Assembly (NCBI RefSeq): GCF_900110465.1
Contig: NZ_FODV01000032.1
Location: 1-32,047, forward strand
Direction: 5' to 3'
DNA length: 32,047 bases
DNA from: Halogranum amylolyticum
Lineage (GTDB): Archaea > Halobacteriota > Halobacteria > Halobacteriales > Haloferacaceae
Below the pieces are notes generated by a model that was not told where the DNA came from, ran no database searches, and saw only the letters and a list, made by a program, of their open reading frames with translations. The translations under genes and the position numbers were made by a program. Positions 1 through 8,169 of the stretch are shown in pieces; the stretch's first letter is position 1; each line of letters opens with the position of its first letter.

Positions 1-2349
1 GGAGGTCGTGGTCGACGTCGACGTTTCGGTTGACGTCTGAGTCGACGTCGATGTCTCGGTTCGCGTCGCCGTCTCAGTCGGGGTAGCGGTCGGCGTCGAA
101 GAGTTCGTCGGCGTCGGTGACTGAGTTGGACTCTCTGTCGGTGAGTCTGTCGGAGAGTTCGTCGGCGTCGGTGACTGAGTTGGACTCTCTGTCGGCGAGT
201 CCGTCGGCGAGTCTGTCGGCGAGTCTGTCGGCGAGTCCGTCGGCGAGTCTGTCGGCGAGTCTGTCGGCGAGTCCGTCGGCGAGTCTGTCGGCGAGTCCGT
301 CGGCGAGTCCGTCGACGATCCGTCGTCGGTACTGCCGCCGTCACCACCGTTGGTGCTGTCGTCGTCGGTGTTGCTACCGCCGTCGTCAGTACCGTCTGCG
401 TTTCCGTCGTCGCCGTCGTTCTCGCCGTCGCTGTCGTCGTCACTCCCGAACAGACCGCCGTCGCCGAACAGACCGCCGCCGCCGTCGTCGGTCTCGGTCT
501 CCGTCTCGGTCGAGGTCGACGTCGACGAAGGAGTCGCGTCGTTCGCGCCGTCGTCGGTGTTCGTCGCTCCGTCGTCTGTGGGCGTCGCCGTCGGACTATC
601 GGTCAGCGACCCGTTCTGGGTCGGTGTCGGCGAGGTGGTGTTCCCTCCCGGCGTCGCCGGACTGTCGTCGTCGCTCCCCAGACCGGGGATTCCGGGGACG
701 CCTGCGACGAAGCCGATACCGATGGCGAAGAAGACGATGCCGACGATCGGGAGCGCGACGCTGAAGATCGACTGCGAGTTGACGCCGCCCAGCGACCCGC
801 TCCCGTTCCCGTCGAGCCGCCGCTCGATCGCCTGCGCCTTCGAGGCGAACGGTTCGGGGAGCGATCCGAAGAGACTCAACAGCTCGCCGGTGGGAAGCGA
901 TCCGGTGGCGATCGCCGTCGCCATGTAGACGACGAACCCCACCGGCGGGACGACGAGCAGCGAGACGAACGAGTTGTCGATGAGGAGCGCGAGTCCGACG
1001 ATCGGAATGCCGGCGACGAGACCTGTCGTGAGGAGCCGGGGGAACCGAACGTCCGCGAAGGGGTCGTAGCCGAAGCGCCGACCCACCCACACCTGGAAGA
1101 TGGGGAGCGACCCGTACCCGATACTCGTCGCGATGGCCGCTCCTCGCGTCCCGAGTTCGGGGACCGGGCCCAGGCCGGGGATGAGAAGCACGTTCAGCAC
1201 GAGGTTGATGCCGGCTGCCGCGCCCGTCGCGGCGATGAGCGATCGCATGTCGCCCTTCGCGTGGTTGATGGAGAGCAGCGGCCGCGCCATCGCGAATCCG
1301 AGCGTCCCCGGCAGCAGCAGCAGGATGGCGGTGACGACCGTCTCGGGAGTCTCGACGCTGGGGTAGTACAGCGGGACGAAGTCACCCGCGAGTGCGCCCA
1401 TCCCCAGTGCGAGCAGCATCGTGATGAGCAGGGCGTACCGCGTCGACTTGGCGGCGATCTCCTGGATCTGCTCTATCTTCCCTTCGACCCAGAGGTTCGA
1501 CGTCGACTGGATCATCACCGACTGGATCGACCGCGGGATGACCCAGAGGAACTCCACCAACACCAGCGCCATCTTGTACAGCCCCGCCTCCGTCGACCCG
1601 ATGAACGACTGGACGAAGATGACGTCGATGTGGTACATCGACGTGAGCAGGAAGACGTAGACGATGGTGAGATGGTTGAAGTGGAACATCTCCTTCCGGG
1701 GGAAGTCGTCCGGAAGCGGCTTCAGCACGTACGAGAGTCGGATCTCCTTCGCGATGAAGAAGAGACCGACGCTGAACACGAGCATACTCGCCGTGATGAG
1801 TCCGAACAGCACGCCGACGACGCCGAAGTCAAGTGCGGCGAGCGTGACGGCGACGACACCGAACGAGATCTTCTCGATGACGCGGAGCGGTTCGCCGATG
1901 TGCTCGAACTTCAGCCCCATCAGCGCCCGACGGACGTACTCGCGGAACTGCGAGGCGACGACGAGAAACGCGAGGAGGTAGAAGTACGTCGAGATGTTGC
2001 TGTCGGAGTTCAGGAGATTCGACAGTACACCGGTGTAGGCGCCGAGCGCGAGACTGACAGCCGCGAGCGCGGCCAGCCCGGCAGCGAGCCGGAAGTAGTA
2101 CGCGAAGACGTGGTCTTTCCAGTGGTCGTCGTCGCGTTCCTCGGAGATGTACTTCCGGACCCCGCTGTTGATACCCGAGCTGACGAGGATCATCAGCAGG
2201 TTGAAGACGGCCATCACGGAGCCGTACTGACCGAACTCGCCGGTGGTGAGGAAGTAGACCAGCGCCGGCGAGATGACGGCCGAGGCGATGATTACCAGTA
2301 TTCGCGAGCCGGCGATCGAGGCGAACGCGGTAACGAGACTCCGTGACAC
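1..2349 (-). CDS. Polysaccharide flippase (MATE/Wzx type) with low-complexity tail, C-terminus off the window
   Basis: The frame is open from a GTG at 2349 to position 1 (783 codons), so the C-terminus is missing. Residues about 1-515 are a polytopic membrane protein resembling oligosaccharide flippases of the MATE/Wzx (polysaccharide biosynthesis) family, which move lipid-linked glycans across the membrane; the start reads MSRSLVTAFASIAGSRIL and many hydrophobic helices follow. Unusually, a cytoplasmic-looking linker (to about residue 525) is followed by one more helix at about 527-555 and then at least 230 residues of Ser/Thr/Asp/Gly, ending in SPTD and TST/TET repeats. The family normally ends near the first part. 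It lies 71 nt after a GlmU-like gene on the same strand, fitting surface glycan export. Family assignment is by reading, not search. The start is the first in-frame GTG; I see no clear TATA box. Confidence 0.85.
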   Translation of the reverse strand, partial: MSRSLVTAFASIAGSRILVIIASAVISPALVYFLTTGEFGQYGSVMAVFNLLMILVSSGINSGVRKYISEERDDDHWKDHVFAYYFRLAAGLAALAAVSLALGAYTGVLSNLLNSDSNISTYFYLLAFLVVASQFREYVRRALMGLKFEHIGEPLRVIEKISFGVVAVTLAALDFGVVGVLFGLITASMLVFSVGLFFIAKEIRLSYVLKPLPDDFPRKEMFHFNHLTIVYVFLLTSMYHIDVIFVQSFIGSTEAGLYKMALVLVEFLWVIPRSIQSVMIQSTSNLWVEGKIEQIQEIAAKSTRYALLITMLLALGMGALAGDFVPLYYPSVETPETVVTAILLLLPGTLGFAMARPLLSINHAKGDMRSLIAATGAAAGINLVLNVLLIPGLGPVPELGTRGAAIATSIGYGSLPIFQVWVGRRFGYDPFADVRFPRLLTTGLVAGIPIVGLALLIDNSFVSLLVVPPVGFVVYMATAIATGSLPTGELLSLFGSLPEPFASKAQAIERRLDGNGSGSLGGVNSQSIFSVALPIVGIVFFAIGIGFVAGVPGIPGLGSDDDSPATPGGNTTSPTPTQNGSLTDSPTATPTDDGATNTDDGANDATPSSTSTSTETETETDDGGGGLFGDGGLFGSDDDSDGENDGDDGNADGTDDGGSNTDDDSTNGGDGGSTDDGSSTDSPTDSPTDSPTDSPTDSPTDSPTDSPTDSPTDSPTDSPTESPTQSPTPTNSPTDSPTESPTQSPTPTNSSTPTATPTETATRTETSTSTQTSTETSTSTTTS
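101..310. repeat. 54-bp duplication followed by ten 12-bp tandem repeats
   Basis: Positions 101-154 and 155-208 share a 54-bp unit beginning GAGTTCGTCGGCG. From 191 to 310 there are ten consecutive 12-bp units, GTCGGCGAGTCC or GTCGGCGAGTCT, differing only at the last base. All of it lies inside the flippase tail and keeps its frame, encoding repeated Ser-Pro-Thr-Asp. Confidence 0.95.
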
Positions 2350-2420
2350 GGGCTGTAGTTTAGTGGTGGGTCAGGTGTTCGGTTGGGAGTGGTGCTGTGC
2401 GGTGGGAGAGAGGGGCGGTG

Positions 2421-3608
2421 TTACCGGTCTTCCATCACCGACTCGCCCGGCTTCGTCGTCGCGTCGAGCGAGAGCTTCGTTCCGGGGTTGAGACTGGTGT
2501 TGATCGCAGTCTTGGCGCGCGGACCGGCGACGACGCCGAACTTCCGCCGCCCGGTTGAGGTGTACTCGCCTTTGACCATCAGGTGGACGTCCTCGTCGTC
2601 GTGACGCAGGTTGGCGACGTTCGTCCCGGCGCCGAAGTTGACCGCCGGGCCGAGCACGCTGTCGCCGACGTACGAGAGGTGTGAGACGTGAGCGTCCTCC
2701 ATCAGGACGCTGTTCTTCACCTCGACGCTGTGACCGACTCGTACGTCCTTGCCCACGAGCGTCGCACCGCGAATGTAGGCGTTCGGACCGACCTTCGCTC
2801 CCTCACGGATGAGCGCCGGTCCTTCCACGACGACGCCCGGTTCGACGGTCGCCCCCTCCTCGACGACGACGTCACCACGGAGGTCGGCACCCTGGGCGAC
2901 GTCGCCGCGGAGGTCACGCTCGAGATCCGAGAGGAGGATCTCGTTGGCTTCGAGCAGCTCCCACGGGCGGCCGACGTCGAGCCAGCGGTCGACTTCCACG
3001 GGCGTCACGGTGAACTCGTCGATAACGCGCTCGAGGACGTCGGTGATCTCGTGTTCGCCACGCTCGCTCGCGGGGACGTCGAGATACTCGCGTGCCTCCG
3101 CGGGGAAGACGTACGCCCCGGCGTTGGCCATCGTCGTCGGCGGGTCGTCCGGTTTCTCGACGATGTCGGTGACGACCGAGCCGCCGTCGTCCGTCGAGAG
3201 CACGCCGTAGCTCGTCGGGTCGTCGACGGTGTAGGCGGCGACGCTGGGTGCGGCGTCGAAGAGCTTCGAGACGCTCTCGGCGTCGAAGATGTTGTCGCCG
3301 TTCATCACGGCGAACTCGCCGTCGAGGTACTCGCGTGCCTCGTTGACGGCGTCAGCAGTCCCGACCTGCTCGTCCTGTTCGACGTAGGCGACGGGGAGAC
3401 CGCGGTACTCCTCGCCGAAGTACTCGCGGACGTGGTCGCCGAGATAGCCGACGACGAAGACGAGCTCGTCCGCGCCCGCCTCGACGGCGGTGTCTGCGAC
3501 GTGGGCGACGATGGGGCGATCCGCTACCGGAAGCATCGGCTTCGGCGTCGTCTCCGACAGCGGGCGGATTCGGGTCCCCTGACCAGCGGCTAAGATGACT
3601 GCCTGCAT
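2421..3608 (-). CDS. glmU: GlmU-like bifunctional sugar-1-phosphate nucleotidylyltransferase/acetyltransferase
   Basis: A 395-residue protein. It opens with the nucleotidyltransferase signature MQAVILAAGQGTRIRPLSE followed by TTPKPMLPV, then the catalytic-type MNGDN. The C-terminal third (about residues 245-380) is a left-handed beta-helix of hexapeptide repeats (VEPGVVVEGPALIREGAKVG, NFGAGTNVAN). The family makes UDP-N-acetylglucosamine by acetylating glucosamine-1-phosphate and transferring a uridylyl group, in the cytoplasm. The ATG at 3608 is preferred over the GTG at 3635 because the signature starts immediately there and an AT-rich TATA-like element lies at 3641-3650. A GlmM-like gene about 1.4 kb upstream on the same strand supplies the preceding step. 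Archaeal relatives can act on other sugar-1-phosphates, so exact substrate is inferred. Confidence 0.9.
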   Translation of the reverse strand: MQAVILAAGQGTRIRPLSETTPKPMLPVADRPIVAHVADTAVEAGADELVFVVGYLGDHVREYFGEEYRGLPVAYVEQDEQVGTADAVNEAREYLDGEFAVMNGDNIFDAESVSKLFDAAPSVAAYTVDDPTSYGVLSTDDGGSVVTDIVEKPDDPPTTMANAGAYVFPAEAREYLDVPASERGEHEITDVLERVIDEFTVTPVEVDRWLDVGRPWELLEANEILLSDLERDLRGDVAQGADLRGDVVVEEGATVEPGVVVEGPALIREGAKVGPNAYIRGATLVGKDVRVGHSVEVKNSVLMEDAHVSHLSYVGDSVLGPAVNFGAGTNVANLRHDDEDVHLMVKGEYTSTGRRKFGVVAGPRAKTAINTSLNPGTKLSLDATTKPGESVMEDR

Positions 3609-3640
3609 GTCTTGCTGACTGCGGCTACTCACCAAGCGCC

Positions 3641-3650
3641 CATTATTATG
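3641..3650 (-). promoter_or_regulatory. TATA-like element for the GlmU-like gene
   Basis: On the minus strand this reads CATAATAATG, an AT-rich island in GC-rich DNA about 33-42 nt before the ATG at 3608. It fits an archaeal TATA box with a very short leader and argues against the upstream GTG. Confidence 0.5.
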
Positions 3651-3880
3651 GGCCGGTTAAGAGAGCGAGTCACGAGATCGGGTCACAAAGTGTACTGGGC
3701 CGGCGATTCGCGGGTGATTGGCGGTCGCTAAACCACTGTTTCGACGCTGCTGGTTCGCAGGAGAACGTCGAGTGGGACCGCACGGCGAGAACGGGTCAGT
3801 GAGCGAGCAGACGGAGCCAGCGGAGGGGAGCGGACGAAACGAGGCGAAGTGAGCGGGGAGGTCGTCCGCGACGACACCGG

Positions 3881-4918
3881 TCAGGACTCCCAGTCGATGG
3901 CGTCGGTCCGCCCCGACTCTCGAAGGATGAACGGCCCGATGGCGAGCGTCCGGCGGGCGATGGTCGCGAGTCTGATCATGTACGCTCCGAGCAGGAAGAA
4001 CGGAATCGACGAAACCGTCGCCGCGCCGATGACGATCCAGTACATGTTGTCGATGCCGAACGTAAACCCGGGAAGCGTCGACGGATCGACGACGATCAGC
4101 ATCGCGACCGCGATCGTCAGCGCCGGCACGGAGACGTAGAGCATCTTCCGCGAGAGGTCGACGAGCTCCCACTCGAAGTAGAGCGTCTTGAAGTGTTCGC
4201 GGGCAGGCCCGAAGAACTCCAGTACCTGCGTGAGGTCGTCGAACGCCGCCTCCTCCGCCTCGGAGAGTTCCTCGGCGTAGTCACGCCGGAGTCGACGCGC
4301 CTGGTAGATCTTCCACGAGTAGTTGTAGTCGAGCGCCGACTTGATGACCTGATATCGCCCGAACTGAGCGTCGTCGAGTTCGTCGCTGACGGCCTCGGCG
4401 TTCTGGACGAGTTCGTCGAGGAACCCCTCGAGCTTCTCCAGGAACTCCTCGTCGTGGTCGTCGGAGATCGTCTCGCCGAGCTCCTGTGCGTTCTCCGCGC
4501 TCATGTCGATGAGCGCCTGCAGAAACGACGCCGGCTCCGGCGGCGGCGTCGCGTCGAAGAACTCCTCGACGCGATGGCGGAACTCGACGGCCCCTTCCAT
4601 CCGGTCGCGTTGGTCACCCAGCGGACCGAGCTCCTGTGAGAGCACCAACTGCGAGATGGTGACGACGAGCGTGACGCCGGTGATGATCGCCGTCAAATAC
4701 CCCTGAAACAGCGTCTCGACGGGGTCCGACGCTCGCATGACCACGCGGAGCGGCGTCTCGTCGAACACGCTGAGGGCGAGGATCGAGACGAAGAACACGA
4801 GACTCACGGCGAGCGTGAACAGCAGCCGGTTGACGTTCAGCTGGACGTAAAGCTGGAGTCGGCTTCGTCGGTTCCCGACCCGCTCACGCATCGTGTTACC
4901 GGGATCTGCGTCAGTCAT
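3881..4918 (-). CDS. Conserved haloarchaeal membrane protein, four helices, function unknown
   Basis: A 345-residue protein. Two hydrophobic helices lie near residues 32-52 and 73-93, then an acidic, probably coiled-coil soluble region (about 100-240, rich in Glu/Asp with DELDDAQFGRYQ and SEAEEAAFDDL), then two more helices at about 260-280 and 295-315. The topology is two membrane hairpins bracketing a large loop. I do not recognise an enzyme motif. It sits between glmM-like and glmU-like genes on the same strand, with 107 nt and 272 nt gaps, which may be incidental. An alternative start is the ATG at 4891. The 3609-3880 gap downstream contains no gene I can support beyond the glmU promoter. 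Confidence 0.8.
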   Translation of the reverse strand: MTDADPGNTMRERVGNRRSRLQLYVQLNVNRLLFTLAVSLVFFVSILALSVFDETPLRVVMRASDPVETLFQGYLTAIITGVTLVVTISQLVLSQELGPLGDQRDRMEGAVEFRHRVEEFFDATPPPEPASFLQALIDMSAENAQELGETISDDHDEEFLEKLEGFLDELVQNAEAVSDELDDAQFGRYQVIKSALDYNYSWKIYQARRLRRDYAEELSEAEEAAFDDLTQVLEFFGPAREHFKTLYFEWELVDLSRKMLYVSVPALTIAVAMLIVVDPSTLPGFTFGIDNMYWIVIGAATVSSIPFFLLGAYMIRLATIARRTLAIGPFILRESGRTDAIDWES

Positions 4919-5025
4919 CGCTCGTCGAGTAGGTGGGGCCGTCGAACGTGTCGAGCGTCGTCGGTGTCACAGCGGCGACTACTACCCGTCGGTGTTAGTG
5001 GTTTGCGTTCGTCCCCGAGCGACGA

Positions 5026-6375
5026 CTACGCCGCGTCGTCGAGGAACTCGAGTGCGCTCGCGAGCAACTCCTCGGCATCGGCCTCGGAGCGGGCCTGCGC
5101 CTTCACGCGGACGAGCGGCTGCGTCCCGCTGGCCCGGATGAGGAACCACCCCTCGTCGGTCTGGACGTGGACGCCGTCGATCGTCTCGACCTGCTCGTCG
5201 TCGTACGCGGCCGTCACGGCCTCCTCGATGCGGGCGATCACGTCGTACTTCCCCTCGACCTCGCGGTTCTCCCGCAGGAGCGGGTAGGTGGCGATCTCGT
5301 CGACCTGCGCGTCGAGCGAGCCGCCGCGAGCGACGATGGCTGCGAGTTTGCACGCGGCCAGCGGACCGTCGGGACAGAGCGTCTCGTCGGGCCAGATCCA
5401 CGCACCGCTGGACTCGCCGCCGAAGACGACGTTCGGGTCGGTGGCGCGCTCGGCGACGAATACGTCACCTACGCGCGTGCGCGTGAGGGACGCACCTCTG
5501 GCCTCGAGTTCGTCGTCGACGGCGAGACTGACGTTGAGCGGGGCGGCGACGCGGTCGCCCTCCGAGACGACCGCCCGCGCGAACAGGGCGAGCAGCGTGT
5601 CGCCGGAGACGAACTGACCAGACTCGGTGGCCGCGCGCATCCGGTCGGCGTCGCCGTCGTGGGCGATGCCGAGATCGGCGTCGGACTCGGCGACGAACGC
5701 CGACAGCGCCCGGCAGTTCTCGGCGGTCGGTTCGCTCGGTCGCGCCGGGAACCGGCCGTCCGGCTGGGCGTTGAGCGTGTGGACGTGTGCGCCGAGTTCG
5801 GTCAGCGCGTCGGCCGTCTCGCCGCCCGCACCGTTACCGACGTCGACGGCGACCGACAGCCCCTCCAACGGCGTCGCCTCGCCGTCGAACTCCTCGCGGA
5901 TCGACGCGACCAGCGCGTCGACGTGGTGGGCGGTGGCGTCGTCCTCGGTCGACGCCGAACCGAGTCCGTCCCACGCCTGCAGGTCGAACTCCTCGTCGAG
6001 GATGCGCGACTCGATCCGTTCGCGCTGGTCGGTGTCGAACGCCTGCCCGGAGGGGTTCCAGAGCTTCAGGCCGTTGTCCGGCGCCGGGTTGTGGGAGGCG
6101 GTGACCACGATACCGGCGTCGGCGTCGTGGCGGGTGACGCTCCGGGCGAGCGTCGGCGTCGAGACCATCCCGAGGTCGACGACGTCGGCTCCACACTCGC
6201 GAGCGCCCGCCTTCGCCGCGTCGGCCAGCAGTTCGCCGCTCTCACGGGGGTCGCGGCCGACGACGACGGTCGTCGCGCCTTCCGAGGCGACCGCCCGCCC
6301 CACCGACAGGGCGAGTTCCGCCGTCACTTCGTCGCCGACTGGTCCTCTGATTCCGCTCGTACCGAACAGGCTCAT
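5026..6375 (-). CDS. glmM: Phosphoglucosamine mutase/phosphomannomutase family protein (GlmM-like)
   Basis: A 449-residue alpha-D-phosphohexomutase. It begins MSLFGTSGIRG, the family N-terminal signature. It carries the active-site phosphoserine loop TASHNPAPDNGLK (about residues 94-106), the metal-binding DGDADR loop (about 239-244), the sugar-binding GGESSG and the C-terminal phosphate-binding RASGTQPLVRVK. The family interconverts glucosamine-6-phosphate and glucosamine-1-phosphate, or mannose/glucose equivalents, in the cytoplasm. The ATG at 6375 is chosen over 6390 because the signature begins there and a TATA box at 6404-6411 sits about 30 nt upstream. With the GlmU-like gene it can supply UDP-amino sugars for the glycan genes nearby. 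GlmM rather than ManB is inferred from that pairing. Confidence 0.9.
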   Translation of the reverse strand: MSLFGTSGIRGPVGDEVTAELALSVGRAVASEGATTVVVGRDPRESGELLADAAKAGARECGADVVDLGMVSTPTLARSVTRHDADAGIVVTASHNPAPDNGLKLWNPSGQAFDTDQRERIESRILDEEFDLQAWDGLGSASTEDDATAHHVDALVASIREEFDGEATPLEGLSVAVDVGNGAGGETADALTELGAHVHTLNAQPDGRFPARPSEPTAENCRALSAFVAESDADLGIAHDGDADRMRAATESGQFVSGDTLLALFARAVVSEGDRVAAPLNVSLAVDDELEARGASLTRTRVGDVFVAERATDPNVVFGGESSGAWIWPDETLCPDGPLAACKLAAIVARGGSLDAQVDEIATYPLLRENREVEGKYDVIARIEEAVTAAYDDEQVETIDGVHVQTDEGWFLIRASGTQPLVRVKAQARSEADAEELLASALEFLDDAA

Positions 6376-6403
6376 TACTTCGACACACACCCGGGTAGAC
6401 CTT

Positions 6404-6411
6404 GATTATAC
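6404..6411 (-). promoter_or_regulatory. TATA box for the GlmM-like gene in the 6376-6709 gap
   Basis: The minus strand reads GTATAATC, 29-36 nt before the ATG at 6375, which suits a leaderless transcript. The rest of this 330-bp divergent gap holds no gene I can support; near 6657-6667 there is an AT-rich element (GAATAACTATT) that could serve the plus-strand operon starting at 6710. Confidence 0.6.
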
Positions 6412-6709
6412 CCGCCGTAAACTCGATTGGTTGACAGCGCGAGCGACGCGCACCGAACCGTCGTGAGTGTCACGAATTCCCGAGCGACTGTCGGCGAGGA
6501 GACTGAGACGGCACGAGACGACGCCGACGCGAGCTCGATGGACGCAGCACAGGTCGGCGAGTAGTTGCCGACCGAGGCCGAACCACGTCGAACCGAGCAC
6601 GCAGACCACGTGGACTCGAACACGTAAAAAATCGTCCCGAGAAACGCTTAGACGCCGAATAACTATTGAGGTACCCGGTAGAGAGCGTACAAGGAGTCAC
6701 ACTTTCGGC

Positions 6710-7453
6710 ATGAACAGAGAGCGAGTCGTAGCCGTCGTCGTCGCCCTGGCCTGCGTCGCCTCCATGGGGGTGGCGTCGACGACGCTCGAGTCGTCGTTGA
6801 CGTCGAACCCCGACGACGCCATCGAACTCGACTACGACACCCTCCCCATCGGGAGAGAGGACGCAGCAGAGGTGAAACAGGAGGTCGAGCGAAACGAGGC
6901 GAACGAGCAGTCACAGTCGTCCAGCTCGAGCTCGTCGAGTGCGAGCGCGTCGGCGTCGTCCAGTTCGAGTAGTTCGAGTTCGGCCAGCTCCGACAGTTCG
7001 TCGCAGACCGACGAACGGAGTCTGCTCGATATCATCCTCGCGTTGCTCGAGGCGCTGTTGCCCTATCTGATCGGAGCGCTGGTGGTGCTGACGGTCGTCG
7101 GCCTCGCCTATCGCTACCGCCGCCGCCTCGTCGCGCCGTTCCTCGCGCTCGTCTCCTCGTCCGAGAGAGACGACGGCGGCGACGACGGCGAGCGAGTCGA
7201 GTGGCGGCCGCAGGACGACGTCGAGGCGGCGTGGCACGAGTTGGTACAGGCGGCCGGCGTCAACCGACCACACGCCAAGACGCCCGCCGAGTGTGCCGAC
7301 GAGGCGGTAGCCGCCGGTTACGACCCCGACGCAGTCTACCAACTCCGCCGGGCGTTCGAGGACGTCCGGTACGGCGAGATGACGCTCACCGACGATCACC
7401 GCGAACAGGTCGCTCGGAGTCGACGCGAACTCGGTCTCGGAGGGAGCCGATGA
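6710..7453 (+). CDS. DUF4129-type membrane protein, first gene of a DUF58-associated operon
   Basis: A 247-residue protein. A signal/anchor helix lies at about residues 5-24, followed by an extracytoplasmic segment with a long Ser-rich stretch (about 67-100), a transmembrane helix near 110-138 and a cytoplasmic C-terminal domain. The C-terminal part (VEAAWHELVQAAGV, PHAKTPAECADEAVAAG, YQLRRAFEDVRYG) matches the DUF4129 pattern I know from DUF58/MoxR loci. The start ATG at 6710 has a GGAG about 13 nt upstream and an AT-rich element at 6657-6667, so this gene may have a leader. Its stop overlaps the next start by 4 nt (ATGA). The role is unknown; such clusters are thought to be MoxR-dependent membrane assemblies. 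Confidence 0.85.
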   Translation: MNRERVVAVVVALACVASMGVASTTLESSLTSNPDDAIELDYDTLPIGREDAAEVKQEVERNEANEQSQSSSSSSSSASASASSSSSSSSSASSDSSSQTDERSLLDIILALLEALLPYLIGALVVLTVVGLAYRYRRRLVAPFLALVSSSERDDGGDDGERVEWRPQDDVEAAWHELVQAAGVNRPHAKTPAECADEAVAAGYDPDAVYQLRRAFEDVRYGEMTLTDDHREQVARSRRELGLGGSR

Positions 7454-8169
7454 GGGCGCGAACTCCGGTCGTCGCGCTCGGCGTCCTCGTCTTCGCACTC
7501 GCGCTCGGCGTCCTCGTGACGCCGGAACTCGGCGGGTCGATCCCCGTCGGCGAGGCGGTCGATGCCGCCGGCAGCGACTACAAACTGTTCGTCGTCTTCG
7601 GTGCGGCGGCGCTCGCCGTCGTGTTCGTCGTGTTCGCCTTGCGGGCCGTCGGCGGCCAGAACCAAGCGACGCCGCCGGACCCCGAGGACATCCGGACCGC
7701 GCCCGTACCGGGAGCGGGGTTCGACGCCGTCCTCACCGACGGCGTCGGACTGCGCGAGCGACTGTTCGGCGACGCCCACGAGCAGGTTCGCGGGCGACTC
7801 CGAGAGACGGCGACACAGACCGTGATGCGACGGGAGAACTGCGGAAGAAAGACGGCACGCGAGTCGGTCGAGACCGGGTCGTGGACCGACGACCGCGACG
7901 CCGCCGCCTTCGTCGGCGGTGCCGAGGGACCGAGTCCACCGCTCTCCTCGCGCGTCTCGGCCGCGTTGCGCGGTCGGTCGTGGTTCCAACACGGCGCTCG
8001 CCGGGCGGCCGAAGAGATCGTCGCCGGCGACGGGCCGGAGACTGGCGACGACACTCGACACGCGACCGACGGCGGGCGAGCGGTGGAGCGTGGCGAGATC
8101 GAGCTCAGCGGCGGGACCGAACTCAGCGGAGACATCGAGCGCAGTCGCCGGACGGAGGGTGACCGATGA
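7450..8169 (+). CDS. Small haloarchaeal membrane protein of the DUF58 operon (probably DUF7269)
   Basis: A 239-residue protein. Two hydrophobic helices lie at about residues 5-26 and 44-66, then a proline-containing linker and a basic/acidic soluble domain with RERLFGDAHEQVRGRLRETA and TQTVMRRENCGRKTARESVE. The last 60 residues are Asp/Glu/Arg-rich and look disordered. It starts inside the stop of the DUF4129 gene (ATGA) and ends inside the start of the DUF58 gene (ATGA), so the three are surely co-transcribed and probably translationally coupled. From memory this corresponds to a family called DUF7269, but I could not check. Function is unknown. Confidence 0.8.
   Translation: MRARTPVVALGVLVFALALGVLVTPELGGSIPVGEAVDAAGSDYKLFVVFGAAALAVVFVVFALRAVGGQNQATPPDPEDIRTAPVPGAGFDAVLTDGVGLRERLFGDAHEQVRGRLRETATQTVMRRENCGRKTARESVETGSWTDDRDAAAFVGGAEGPSPPLSSRVSAALRGRSWFQHGARRAAEEIVAGDGPETGDDTRHATDGGRAVERGEIELSGGTELSGDIERSRRTEGDR

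Noticed and set aside
117..764. 215-codon plus-strand frame of Ser/Ala then Arg repeats
   Set aside because: It is the antisense reading of the flippase tail repeats; the minus frame continues a clear membrane protein.
5167..6405. Long plus-strand open frame (412 codons) opposite the GlmM-like gene
   Set aside because: It is antisense to a gene with complete catalytic motifs; high G+C creates such long shadow frames, and its translation has no domain.
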